A stretch of DNA of 64,000 nt from Clostridium aminobutyricum (GTDB taxonomy: Bacteria; Bacillota; Clostridia; Peptostreptococcales; Anaerovoracaceae). Positions 55,257 to 63,719 of the stretch are shown piece by piece. Position numbers and translations under genes: made by a program. The stretch lies in assembly GCF_017255415.1 (NCBI RefSeq), contig NZ_JAFJZZ010000001.1, positions 930,001 to 994,000 on the forward strand, given 5' to 3'. The notes under the pieces were generated by a model. That model saw only the letters and a list, made by a program, of their open reading frames with translations, ran no database searches and was not told the origin of the DNA. How positions within the stretch are numbered: position 1 is the first letter of the stretch; the number at the start of each line of letters is the position of its first letter.

Positions 55257-56927
55257 ATGATTTCTCATTTAACAGTAAAAGACTTCGCCATTATTAATGA
55301 AATGGATGTAGATTTTTATCACGGATTAAATATTATTACCGGCGAAACCGGTGCTGGTAAATCAATCGTTATTGAAGCAGTAAGCCTTGCTCTCGGCAGC
55401 AGGGCAGATACTGCTTTTGTTCGTTCTGGGAAAGAAAAGGCCATTATACAGCTTGTTATAGAAGATTGCTCAGAAAAAGCAGCGAACTTGCTAAATGAAA
55501 ATGATATCCCTGTGGATGAGCATCAAATTGTTATCAAGCGTGAAATCTCGGCCACAGGAAAAAGTGTTTGCAGAGTCAATAATCAGATTGTGTCCGTTTC
55601 TTTTTTAAATTCTTTGTGCAAACATCTGGCGGATATCCATGGGCAATATGATCATCAGTCTTTGCTTGATCCGGAGTTGCATATCAATTTATTGGATTTA
55701 TATCATCGTTCTGAGATTCTGCCCGTTAAAGAGCTTGTCGAAAAACTATATGCGGAATATAAGGAATTGACGTCTAAACTTCATACCTTGCTTTCAAATG
55801 CGGCAGAATATCAACGAAAACGAGACTTTATGTCCTTTGAGTTGAAAGAAATAAAGGAAGCCAGCCTGATTCCGGGGGAAGATGCAGAACTTGAATCACA
55901 ACTCTTGATTCTGCAAAACAGCGAACGAATTTACAGCAATCTAAATGCCATTTACACCTCTGTTTATGAGGAATCTCCTTCTGTTTTAGAAAATCTATCC
56001 AAAGCTCATCACAAGCTGCAAGAAATTGCGACTTTTTCAAGTGCCGTTTCCGCATTGCTTTCTGATTTTAATGATGTGTATTATAAACTGGAAGATATTT
56101 GCCATGAGGTGCGCACTATCAGAGATGACATCACCTTTTCGGAAGAAGAGTTAGACACTGCAATATCTCGCATAGATCTCATCAATAAGCTCAAATTGAA
56201 ATACGGCGGTTCCGTCGACAAAATATTGGAATACCAAACTAAACTGGAAGAAGATTTATCGGTTATTGAAAATATCGATGAAGCAAAAGAAAAATATTCA
56301 CATGAAATTTCCGTTTATGAAGAGCAGCTTCAGCTGGCTTGCATGAGACTTTCTAAACTCAGAAAGGAAGCGGCTATCGAGTTTGAAGACAAGCTCAAAG
56401 AACAGCTGCTTGAACTCAGCTTCAATAGTGCGGAATTTAAAATCGATTTTTCGGAACAGCCATCGGGCTATACAGCGAACGGAATCGACTTGGTGGAATT
56501 CCTTATCAGCACGAATAAGGGAGAACCCCTTAAACCTCTTGCTAAAATTGCTTCCGGCGGTGAAATGTCTCGTATTATGCTTGCCTTTAAGAAAATTATC
56601 GGTGATTATGACAATATCCCTACGATGATATTTGATGAAATCGATGCCGGTATCAGCGGTGTGGCCGCAAGCGTAGTTGGGAAAAAATTAAAGGAAATTG
56701 CGCAGAAACACCAGATTATCTGTATCACACATCTTCCTCAGATCACCGCTTGCGGACAGTATAATTTTAAAATTGTAAAGAACTCGGATGAAGAAAGCAC
56801 TTATACAACTGTAGTACCTCTCTCAGAACAGGAAAAGGTGGAAGAGATTGCTAGGCTGTTGGGCGGTTTAAATATTACGGAAGCCACCATCAAAAGTGCT
56901 CAAGATTTAATTGCCGCATCCAGATAG
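55257..56927 (+). CDS. recN: DNA repair ATPase RecN
   Basis: A 556-residue SMC-like protein for double-strand-break repair. Walker A is ITGETGAGKSIVIEAVSLAL, within 20 residues; LADIHGQYDHQSLLDP follows. Two short coiled coils flank the middle. The signature is ASGGEMSRIMLAFK, Walker B MIFDEIDAGISG, and the end ITHLPQITACG. I start at ATG 55257, which has AGTGAGGG before it; a GTG at 55245 is possible. It follows argR by 22 nt. Confidence 0.96.
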   Translation: MISHLTVKDFAIINEMDVDFYHGLNIITGETGAGKSIVIEAVSLALGSRADTAFVRSGKEKAIIQLVIEDCSEKAANLLNENDIPVDEHQIVIKREISATGKSVCRVNNQIVSVSFLNSLCKHLADIHGQYDHQSLLDPELHINLLDLYHRSEILPVKELVEKLYAEYKELTSKLHTLLSNAAEYQRKRDFMSFELKEIKEASLIPGEDAELESQLLILQNSERIYSNLNAIYTSVYEESPSVLENLSKAHHKLQEIATFSSAVSALLSDFNDVYYKLEDICHEVRTIRDDITFSEEELDTAISRIDLINKLKLKYGGSVDKILEYQTKLEEDLSVIENIDEAKEKYSHEISVYEEQLQLACMRLSKLRKEAAIEFEDKLKEQLLELSFNSAEFKIDFSEQPSGYTANGIDLVEFLISTNKGEPLKPLAKIASGGEMSRIMLAFKKIIGDYDNIPTMIFDEIDAGISGVAASVVGKKLKEIAQKHQIICITHLPQITACGQYNFKIVKNSDEESTYTTVVPLSEQEKVEEIARLLGGLNITEATIKSAQDLIAASR

Positions 56928-56971
56928 AAAGTCCGCTCATTTTTCATAGATCATAAACCAATCAGAAAACA

Positions 56972-57019
56972 AAGAGGTTCCTTTCCAATGGATTCTATCC
57001 ATTTGTAAAAGAGCCTCTT
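56972..57019. terminator. Bidirectional terminator between recN and aroK
   Basis: AAGAGG / CCTCTT outer stem plus an inner CAATGGAT / ATCCATTTG stem, with T-rich DNA on both sides. The two genes converge on it. Confidence 0.8.
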
Positions 57020-57026
57020 CTTTTAT

Positions 57027-57518
57027 TTAAATCAATTTTATAATTTCCTCAATCGTCTGCTCTACTGTCAATCCGTCTGCCTCTACTACAATATCTGCAC
57101 TTGCTTCATAAAGCGGTATTCGTTTATCATACAAATCCTTTAAAGTCTCACCGGGAGCCATCGTAATACCTCTCGTCGTAATATTTTGGAGCCGGTTCTT
57201 TATCGTCTCATAGGAAACCTTAATATATACGATTTTACCGTTTTTCTTGAAATGCTCTACTGCTTTTGGGTAATAAACAGCACTTCCCCCGGTTGAAATA
57301 ATCGTATTTTCTACATTGATGCTGCGGAGCACGTATTCTTCCACTTTCTTAAAATAGTCATTTCCTTTTGTGTTGATTAAATCTTGCAGCAAAATACCTT
57401 CTTTTTCCTGAATCAATAAATCTGTATCTAAGAACCGCATGCCCATTGTCTTTGCAAGTACTACACCTATTGTACTTTTACCACATGCCGGCATGCCTAT
57501 TAATATGATATTTTCCAA
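57027..57518 (-). CDS. aroK: Shikimate kinase
   Basis: A 163-residue kinase. GMPACGKSTIGVVLA is Walker A, FLDTDLLIQ holds the shikimate-binding Asp, and ISTGGSAVYYPKAV is the family's GG motif. It phosphorylates shikimate in aromatic amino-acid synthesis. No other aro gene is adjacent. It lacks some C-terminal length but is within family range. Confidence 0.92.
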   Translation of the reverse strand: MENIILIGMPACGKSTIGVVLAKTMGMRFLDTDLLIQEKEGILLQDLINTKGNDYFKKVEEYVLRSINVENTIISTGGSAVYYPKAVEHFKKNGKIVYIKVSYETIKNRLQNITTRGITMAPGETLKDLYDKRIPLYEASADIVVEADGLTVEQTIEEIIKLI

Positions 57519-57549
57519 ATCCTTGCCCCTCCTTGCATTTGAATTTTAA

Positions 57550-57577
57550 AAAAATAGCAGGGCTTTATACCCTGCTA
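57550..57577 (-). terminator. Terminator of ispH-rpsA
   Basis: TAGCAGGG / CCCTGCTA, a perfect stem with a 7-nt loop. On the minus strand a run of seven T follows. Confidence 0.9.
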
Positions 57578-57595
57578 GATTTGATTCATTTAAAA

Positions 57596-59584
57596 CTATT
57601 CAGCTGCTTCTTCTGCCGCCGGAGCTTCTTCTGCTTCTATTTCTGTTTCTGCTTCTGCTTCCGGTGCTTCAAGAGTTTCCTTGATGCTTAAGCTAATTCT
57701 CTTTCTTTCTTTGTCGATTTCAAGAATCTTAGCTGATACTTCTTGTCCAACAGAGATTTCATCCGCAATGTTAGTAACACGCTTGTGTGCAATCTCTGAA
57801 ATATGTACAAGACCATCAAGACCTGGTTCCAATTCAACGAATGCACCATATTCTTTAATCTGAACAATTTTCCCTGAGATAACCTGTCCAACTTGATATT
57901 TTTCATCAATAATTGACCATGGTTCCGGCTGAGTTTGCTTTAATCCTAGTGAAATCTTACCCTTTTCATTGTTCATAGAAAGTACTTTAACTTCTACCTT
58001 CTGTCCAATGGATAGGATTTCTTGCGGATGCTTTAACTTGCCCCATGAAATTTCTGAAATGTGAAGTAATCCATCAATTCCGCCGATATCAACGAATGCA
58101 CCGTAATCAGTAAATCTCATAACAGTACCTTCTACAACATCGCCTTCTGTTAGACCGCCCCAAACTTCGTCGATTCTCTTCTGTCTTTCTTCTGTTAAGT
58201 AAGCCTTGTGAGAGAATACAGCCTTTCCTTTTTTCTGGTCAACGCGAGTAACTCGAACAGGAAGAGTCTTTCCGATAAATTCTTCTGCTTTATCAACAAA
58301 CTTGTCCGAAAGCTGGGAAAGAGGGATAAATCCGAATACTTCTTTGTAAGCAGCAATAACTCCGCCCTTTACTTCCTTAATTACTTTAGCGTTAACGAAT
58401 GATTTATCTTCAAGAGCACCATTGATTTCATCCCAATGCTCATTAACTTCTAATTTTTTCTTAGAAAGTAGAATATTTCCGTCGCCATCATCAGTCTTTA
58501 ATACCTTAGCCTGAATATCATCGCCTTCTTTAAATAAATCAGTAAGCTTTTGGTCTCCTTCCAGTGTTAATTCGTCCTTTGGTATGATACCATCTTTCTT
58601 GCACCCAAGATTAACGACAACTTCTCTGTCAGTAACCTGAATTACAGTCCCGTCTACGATTTCACCGCTTCTTGGTAACCTTAATGATTTTTCGATTTCC
58701 TCCATTAAGTCGTGCATTAAATTGTCTTCATTGTTTTCAGTGATAAATTCACCCATGTTAGCAATAACCTCCTTAATAATACGTTCAGGTGTAGAGGCAC
58801 CTGCCGCAACTCCTATTTTATTACATAATGCAAGATGTTTCAATGGTAAATCTCTGATATTTTCAATAAAATAAACTTTTTTGCAATTTTTTTTTGATAA
58901 GTCATACAATTTGCGTGAATTTGAGCTTTCTTTCCCACCAATTATAACCATTACATCCATTATTTTCGATAAACTCTCACAACTCTCCTGCCTCAATTTT
59001 GTTGCATTGCAGATGGTATTTCGTATCTCCAGTTCGCATCCTTTCGACTTTAGCATATTTATTATTTCGTCAAAATTCGACTTCTGTATCGTAGTCTGTG
59101 CAACTACAAAATAGGGGCCTGTTTCGACGTCATTTGCTTCTTCTTGCGAATGGATAATCACCGCACTGTTTTCGCACCAGCCGTTTATTCCGATGACTTC
59201 GGGATGAGAGGCATCTCCTACGATTAAAATTTGTTTTCCCTTTTCATGCGCTTCTTTTACATACTCATGAATTTTTGTTACAAAGGGGCAAGTCGCATCT
59301 ACGATTTCAAGGCCAATGCGCTCAGCCGTTTTATAAAAGGCTTCGGGTTCTCCGTGCGAACGAATAATCACCACATCCTCTTTAGCAGCCTCCTCTGGCT
59401 TGGTAATCATTCGAACTCCCTTTTCTGCCAGCTCATCGGTAACGATCTTATTATGGATCAACGGGCCGCAAGTAAAAACCCGTTTTTCTCCCTTATTCGT
59501 TTCTACGGTATTCTCAGTCAGCTCGATGGCTCTCTTCACACCAAAACAAAACCCGGAATGCTCCGCTAATTTAATCTCTGCCAT
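57596..59584 (-). CDS. ispH: Bifunctional IspH (HMB-PP reductase) / ribosomal protein S1
   Basis: A 662-residue fusion. Residues 1-280 are IspH: HSGFCFGVKRAIELTE (first Fe-S Cys), DATCPFVTKIHEY, and NTICNATKLRQESC hold the three cysteines; GVAAGASTPERI ends the domain. It makes IPP and DMAPP in the MEP pathway. Residues about 300-640 are four S1 RNA-binding repeats (GEIVDGTVIQVTDREVVVNLG, VVEGTVMRFTDYGAFVDIGG, in short form). The tail is Glu/Ala-rich. This fusion is typical of Clostridia. It overlaps rarA by 14 nt. Confidence 0.96.
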   Translation of the reverse strand: MAEIKLAEHSGFCFGVKRAIELTENTVETNKGEKRVFTCGPLIHNKIVTDELAEKGVRMITKPEEAAKEDVVIIRSHGEPEAFYKTAERIGLEIVDATCPFVTKIHEYVKEAHEKGKQILIVGDASHPEVIGINGWCENSAVIIHSQEEANDVETGPYFVVAQTTIQKSNFDEIINMLKSKGCELEIRNTICNATKLRQESCESLSKIMDVMVIIGGKESSNSRKLYDLSKKNCKKVYFIENIRDLPLKHLALCNKIGVAAGASTPERIIKEVIANMGEFITENNEDNLMHDLMEEIEKSLRLPRSGEIVDGTVIQVTDREVVVNLGCKKDGIIPKDELTLEGDQKLTDLFKEGDDIQAKVLKTDDGDGNILLSKKKLEVNEHWDEINGALEDKSFVNAKVIKEVKGGVIAAYKEVFGFIPLSQLSDKFVDKAEEFIGKTLPVRVTRVDQKKGKAVFSHKAYLTEERQKRIDEVWGGLTEGDVVEGTVMRFTDYGAFVDIGGIDGLLHISEISWGKLKHPQEILSIGQKVEVKVLSMNNEKGKISLGLKQTQPEPWSIIDEKYQVGQVISGKIVQIKEYGAFVELEPGLDGLVHISEIAHKRVTNIADEISVGQEVSAKILEIDKERKRISLSIKETLEAPEAEAETEIEAEEAPAAEEAAE

Positions 59585-60854
59585 TAATTTTTCGTACTCC
59601 CTCTAAAAATTTCTTAAAAGCGGCTTCATTGCCGTTCTCGGTCGGTTCATAATATCGAACACCTGCCTGATAGAGGTTGTCCGGCAAATACTGCTGCTTT
59701 ACATACCCACCATAAGCATGCGGGTATTTATAATCTATACCGATGCCTCGCTTTTTTGCCCCTCCATAGTGGGAATCTTTCAAATGCAGCGGCACATCAT
59801 CGATCTGCTTGGTACGAATGTCCTGCAGCGCCTTATCCAAAGCCATACAAGATGCATTGGACTTCGGAGAAGAGGCCAATAAGACAACGGCCTGTGCTAA
59901 GTTAATTTGAGCTTCCGGTAAACCCACCATCAAGGCGGCTTGAACGCAGGAATTTACAATGGTGATAGCGGTTGGATAAGCCATGCCGATATCCTCACTC
60001 GCCATCACGAGTAACCGCCTTCCGATCATCTGAATATCCGCTCCTCCATTCAGAAGTCGCGCTAAATAGTGAACGGCCGCATCGGGGTCACTGCCCCGGA
60101 TGGATTTTTGAAGCGCAGATAAGAGGTTGTACCGGTCTTCACTTCGATCATAGAAAGTGGTCTTTCGTTGCATCGCTTCTCCGACCAAAGCCGTTGTCAG
60201 CTCCATATCGGTATTCAGATTATCTAAGATAAAGCCCAATGTATCCAAAGCAACTCTGGCATCTCCGTTGCTCATTTCAGCAAGCACCTTAAGCACCTCT
60301 GTTTCGTATTTGATATGGAGGCTGCCCAATCCTCTGGCCGTATCCTGTAAAGTATAGGTTAAGATTTCTATTAAATCTTCAGTCGTATGTTGTTTAAATT
60401 CATAGATATTCCGAACCCTGCTCAAGATAGCATTGTTGATCGAAAAATACGGATTCTCCGTCGTGCTTCCGATAAAGTGAATAACTCCTTCTTCAATTGC
60501 CTTTAAAAGGGAGTCCTGCTGTAATTTATTCCAGCGATGAACTTCATCCACATAGACATAAGTTGTCTGCTTTTGAAGTCCAAAAAATTTCAATTGAGCC
60601 TTTTCGATAATTTCTTTTAGTTCCTTCGTTCCTGTAGTAGACGCATTCAGCTCATAGAATTCTCCATCCATTTCCTTGGCAATAATTCTTGCCAAAGTGG
60701 TTTTCCCCGTTCCGGAAGGCCCGTAAAAAATAGCAGAATCAAATGTCTTATTTCGTATCGAATTATAAAACAAGGAATCTTTATACATAAAGTGCTTCTG
60801 TCCTATGAAATTGTCAAGGCTATCCGGCCTCATTCTTGTGGATAAAGGTATCAT
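59571..60854 (-). CDS. rarA: Replication-associated recombination protein A (MgsA/RarA)
   Basis: A 427-residue AAA+ ATPase. MRPDSLDNFIGQKHFM opens it. Walker A is GPSGTGKTTLARII, Walker B VYVDEVHRWNKLQQD, sensor I FIGSTTENPYFSINNAILSR in 20 residues, and the C-terminal tetramer domain reads SSPKSNASCMALDKAL. It works at stalled forks with RecA and RuvAB-related factors. It precedes ispH-rpsA by a 14-nt overlap and may be co-transcribed. Confidence 0.95.
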   Translation of the reverse strand: MIPLSTRMRPDSLDNFIGQKHFMYKDSLFYNSIRNKTFDSAIFYGPSGTGKTTLARIIAKEMDGEFYELNASTTGTKELKEIIEKAQLKFFGLQKQTTYVYVDEVHRWNKLQQDSLLKAIEEGVIHFIGSTTENPYFSINNAILSRVRNIYEFKQHTTEDLIEILTYTLQDTARGLGSLHIKYETEVLKVLAEMSNGDARVALDTLGFILDNLNTDMELTTALVGEAMQRKTTFYDRSEDRYNLLSALQKSIRGSDPDAAVHYLARLLNGGADIQMIGRRLLVMASEDIGMAYPTAITIVNSCVQAALMVGLPEAQINLAQAVVLLASSPKSNASCMALDKALQDIRTKQIDDVPLHLKDSHYGGAKKRGIGIDYKYPHAYGGYVKQQYLPDNLYQAGVRYYEPTENGNEAAFKKFLEGVRKINGRD

Positions 60855-60932
60855 GTCTCGTCTCTTTCTCTTAGAATATATTGAATAGGAATAGTAGATA
60901 TATTTTATTTGTTTTCATAATATTTATTATAG

Positions 60933-61529
60933 TTACCTTTGAATTACAAATACGTCGGTATATTGGCTTTGTATAGTAGCCATCGATTCCAGTGCCTTTT
61001 CTTTTTGTTCAAACAGCTGGCTTACCACTTTGAAGGTTCCGTCTTTTTCGACGATTTCTGCCGTTATGCCGCTATTGCCTAGCTCTTTCAATAAATTTTC
61101 AGCGCCTACTCGGGTTGAAAAGCTTCCGAACTGTATACAATAGCCCCCTTGGGTAGTTGGTGCTGGTGTTGTATTCGGCGTTGTAACAGGCTGAGAGGCA
61201 ACAGCGCTTCCCGATAGGATACTGCTGTCTGTTATACCTGGTTGCTTGGTAACATTAAGCTGGTCCTCAACAACCCCATTCTTATTTTGGCTGTCTGTAT
61301 CGGCATCATTCTGATTCCCTTCAGTCTCTTTACCATTCAAAAATTGCGCCAATATCTTGCTTATTTGAAAGTGTGGCCGTGAATCATCAAATAACGGATA
61401 AATGATAAATTTAGCAGTACCATAACCGAGTAATGCTGCCACTCCTATTATAACAATTATTGTTCTAAAATCCACCCTTGTTTTTCTTCCACCAATAGGT
61501 CTTCTTCTTTTTCTGTTATTCCATCCCAT
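60933..61529 (-). CDS. SPOR-domain membrane protein
   Basis: A 198-residue protein. The basic N-terminus (NRKRRRPIGGRKTRV) is followed by one membrane helix (TIIVIIGVAALLGYGTAKFI), an Asn/Thr-rich linker, and a C-terminal SPOR domain (YCIQFGSFSTRVGAENLLKEL...VSQLFEQKEKALESMATIQ). SPOR domains bind denuded peptidoglycan at division or sporulation septa. It stands 78 nt after rarA in the opposite gene order, on the same strand. Confidence 0.88.
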   Translation of the reverse strand: MGWNNRKRRRPIGGRKTRVDFRTIIVIIGVAALLGYGTAKFIIYPLFDDSRPHFQISKILAQFLNGKETEGNQNDADTDSQNKNGVVEDQLNVTKQPGITDSSILSGSAVASQPVTTPNTTPAPTTQGGYCIQFGSFSTRVGAENLLKELGNSGITAEIVEKDGTFKVVSQLFEQKEKALESMATIQSQYTDVFVIQR

Positions 61530-61586
61530 ATTGACTTTTTCCTCCTCATAAAATCCTTATCTAATTCTATGATTCTAAGTCAAAAA

Positions 61587-61617
61587 AATACCCGACTCCT
61601 TAAAGAATCGAGTATTT
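61587..61617 (-). terminator. Terminator after the 55-residue protein
   Basis: On the minus strand, AATACTCGA / TCGGGTATT with a mismatch, followed by a run of seven T. Confidence 0.7.
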
Positions 61618-61652
61618 CACATCATTATGATTTAAAAATTGAACAAGTTCAG

Positions 61653-61820
61653 TTATTCCGCTTGTTTTTTACAATTACATTTTAATTTCCAATCATTTTT
61701 GTTCAATTTTTTAATTAGACAATACGTGAAGGTCATGTCAATGGCATAGAGCACCGCATAGATTGCTGTCACAAATTTAGCATGTTTCTTATAGTTCCAA
61801 TTCGCAAAAAAATTCTTCAT
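61653..61820 (-). CDS. Small single-pass membrane protein (55 residues)
   Basis: This short gene reads KNFFANWNYKKHAKF, then one hydrophobic segment VTAIYAVLYAIDMTFTYCLI and a basic tail ending CNCKKQAE. An AGAGG site lies 8 nt before the ATG and a terminator follows the stop. I do not recognise a family. It is likely a real but unstudied small protein. Confidence 0.65.
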   Translation of the reverse strand: MKNFFANWNYKKHAKFVTAIYAVLYAIDMTFTYCLIKKLNKNDWKLKCNCKKQAE

Positions 61821-61927
61821 ATCTTTTTCCTCTCTTTACTATTAAGCTTGTTCTTTTTAAGCCCAATTTATGCATTTGTGTCATTGCTTATGTATTAGAA
61901 AAATCAAACGATATTTCCTAATATATA

Positions 61928-61951
61928 AAAAGCCGAGATAAACTCGGCTTT
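61928..61951 (-). terminator. Terminator of the zinc-ribbon gene
   Basis: AAAGCCGAG / CTCGGCTTT, a perfect stem with a 6-nt loop and T-runs on both sides; about 30 nt past the stop. Confidence 0.9.
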
Positions 61952-61980
61952 TGTTCCATGTAAGATCGCTTGATATCTGA

Positions 61981-62139
61981 TTATCTATCTCTACGTCTTT
62001 CTTGCTTTTTCTTGTCCCTGCATTCCTTACATCTCTTCGGTTCGTTGTCAAAACCCTTTTCCTTGTAGAATTCCTGTTCTCCAACAGTAAATACAAACTC
62101 GCTTCCGCAATCCTGACAAATAAGTGTTCTGTCTTCCAT
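61981..62139 (-). CDS. Small zinc-ribbon protein (52 residues)
   Basis: The protein reads EDRTLICQDCGSEFVFTVGE, then QEFYKEKGFDNEPKRCKECR and a basic tail. CxxC plus CxxC with the QEFY..KG spacing is the zf-trcl/zinc-ribbon family found next to tRNA or division genes in Clostridia. GGAGG lies 10 nt before the ATG at 62139. A longer overlapping frame in another phase is spurious. Confidence 0.85.
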   Translation of the reverse strand: MEDRTLICQDCGSEFVFTVGEQEFYKEKGFDNEPKRCKECRDKKKQERRRDR

Positions 62140-62425
62140 AATAATATTTCCTCCATGTTAATAAAAAAAGTTATCTAAATATCTAAAATATCATTATGGT
62201 AAACGATTGAGGTCAGAAGTTTTTTCTTAACAGATGCTAGGGACATTAGTTTCCAAGAAAAGAATTTTCTATGTTCATATCGAGCCAAAGTTATTTTAAA
62301 TATTTAATGAGTTTATTATATAGTGAATAAGAGCAAATGTCTACTACTTTTTGTATTTTCACAAAATTAACTTTTTTTACTTTTTGAAGACATTATTGGG
62401 GTTTTTAGTTATTTATCTGCTTTTT

Positions 62426-62950
62426 TTACCAACCACAAATATGTACTTCTCTCTTTAATTCTCCTATATAATTAATAAGCCCCTCTCTGCTTATATTGGA
62501 ATAATCTAGCTTATATATTATCATTTCAAGATATTCACAAGCCCTTTTTTCAAGAACCAATTTTTTTATTTCGATTAAAATATTCACCATTTTGGCAGAG
62601 AAAGCTTCCATTTCTTGATCATCCACTACAGGGTCAAACATCAAACGTACCTGATCAAATTTTTTAGAGAAGAATATCTCTTCTTTAAGAAGAGTATAAC
62701 GGTTAAAAAGAATCAAATGATTTTCTGCATCCTTGATGCTCAATAATAATTTTTCTATCATATGCAGCAATTCATAAGGATTATTTAAATTCAAATGAAC
62801 CATAGGAATATAATCCTCCGAAAAATACGTCACATACCATTTATCCTCTTTTTCTATAAAAGACATAGGTAAGAAAGCACTGCATTGACCTTCCGAAAAT
62901 ATTTTTATTTCAAAGTTTTTGATTCTATTTTTGACAAAAATTTTTTCCAT
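62426..62950 (-). CDS. DUF6382-like protein of the Tad-type cluster
   Basis: A 174-residue protein. FLPMSFIEKEDKWYVTYFSE and NPYELLHMIEKLLLSIKDAE, ILFNRYTLLKEEIFFS and RLMFDP resemble the DUF6382 domain that usually precedes a FHA domain in clostridial Tad clusters. Here the protein ends after DUF6382, with no FHA part. It starts 4 nt after the TadE-like gene stop. I am moderately sure. Confidence 0.6.
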   Translation of the reverse strand: MEKIFVKNRIKNFEIKIFSEGQCSAFLPMSFIEKEDKWYVTYFSEDYIPMVHLNLNNPYELLHMIEKLLLSIKDAENHLILFNRYTLLKEEIFFSKKFDQVRLMFDPVVDDQEMEAFSAKMVNILIEIKKLVLEKRACEYLEMIIYKLDYSNISREGLINYIGELKREVHICGW

Positions 62951-62954
62951 CTTT

Positions 62955-63719
62955 TTATCCTCCGCATTTCAGACATGCAGAATAATGACGCTGTATGGCT
63001 TCCGATTTTTCTATTTCAACCACGTATCGGTCTACGATGTAACAATTTCCTCGGTGATAGACTTGCCCGCTATTTTTGAAACAATATACCAGACTGCCAT
63101 TTTCCAAACTATTTGGTTTGCAAATTTTGCAGGGTTGATAGGTTCTTTTTATTCCGGAGGTTAATACAGTTTGAGTAGCTGCAACCGCTATATAGGAACA
63201 ATTTTTCTGGTGATATTTCTTCCCTTCGTTCGGGAAAATCCAAACTAATTCAGACTCTTCTTCCTTCTGCATTTCTTGAGCATTCATTTTCTCATCATAA
63301 TGATCCGAACCAACAAAAGCCCTGCATACAATGGTCTCATTTCCGGGAATATCCCCATAGAAATTAATTGGAAAACCTATATTTATATTGTAAACGACAT
63401 TAAAATAAATTAGTTTATCTAGATTCCCAAACGAATACAAATACTTTAGGTCCTTTATCTGAACCTGATTAATCGCTTTATTTTCATCGCAAATCCTTTC
63501 TTCTAATTTATTAGAAAATTCAACAATTTTAGTTTTGCCTACATCGGTGTAAGATTCAATAGCCAGTAACCTTGTTTCGTCCAAAGCTGTATTCATTACA
63601 TTTTCATTGATACAATGTACCTTAATCAAATAGCCTACCGTTAGAATGCCGAGGATAACCAACGGTAAAAGAATGGAGGCTTCAACGGTAAGTGTACCTT
63701 TTTTAGTATATCTGAACAT
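62955..63719 (-). CDS. TadE-like pseudopilin with C-terminal Cys-rich region
   Basis: A 254-residue protein. KKGTLTVEASILLPLVILGI is the TadE/TadG prepilin-type N-terminus, one membrane helix after TVEAS. The last 90 residues hold two similar units: YHQKNCSYIAVA...YQPCKICKP and YHRGNCYIVDR...YSACLKCGG, each with one Cys after YHxxNC and a CxxC. This looks like a duplicated metal- or disulphide-binding unit. ATG 63719 follows CAGAGGT by 6 nt. It overlaps the DUF5702 gene by 17 nt. Confidence 0.8.
   Translation of the reverse strand: MFRYTKKGTLTVEASILLPLVILGILTVGYLIKVHCINENVMNTALDETRLLAIESYTDVGKTKIVEFSNKLEERICDENKAINQVQIKDLKYLYSFGNLDKLIYFNVVYNINIGFPINFYGDIPGNETIVCRAFVGSDHYDEKMNAQEMQKEEESELVWIFPNEGKKYHQKNCSYIAVAATQTVLTSGIKRTYQPCKICKPNSLENGSLVYCFKNSGQVYHRGNCYIVDRYVVEIEKSEAIQRHYSACLKCGG

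Noticed and set aside
61881-62156. 91-codon minus-strand frame
   Set aside because: It is an out-of-phase shadow of the 52-residue zinc-ribbon gene, which has the proper ribosome site and CxxC motifs.
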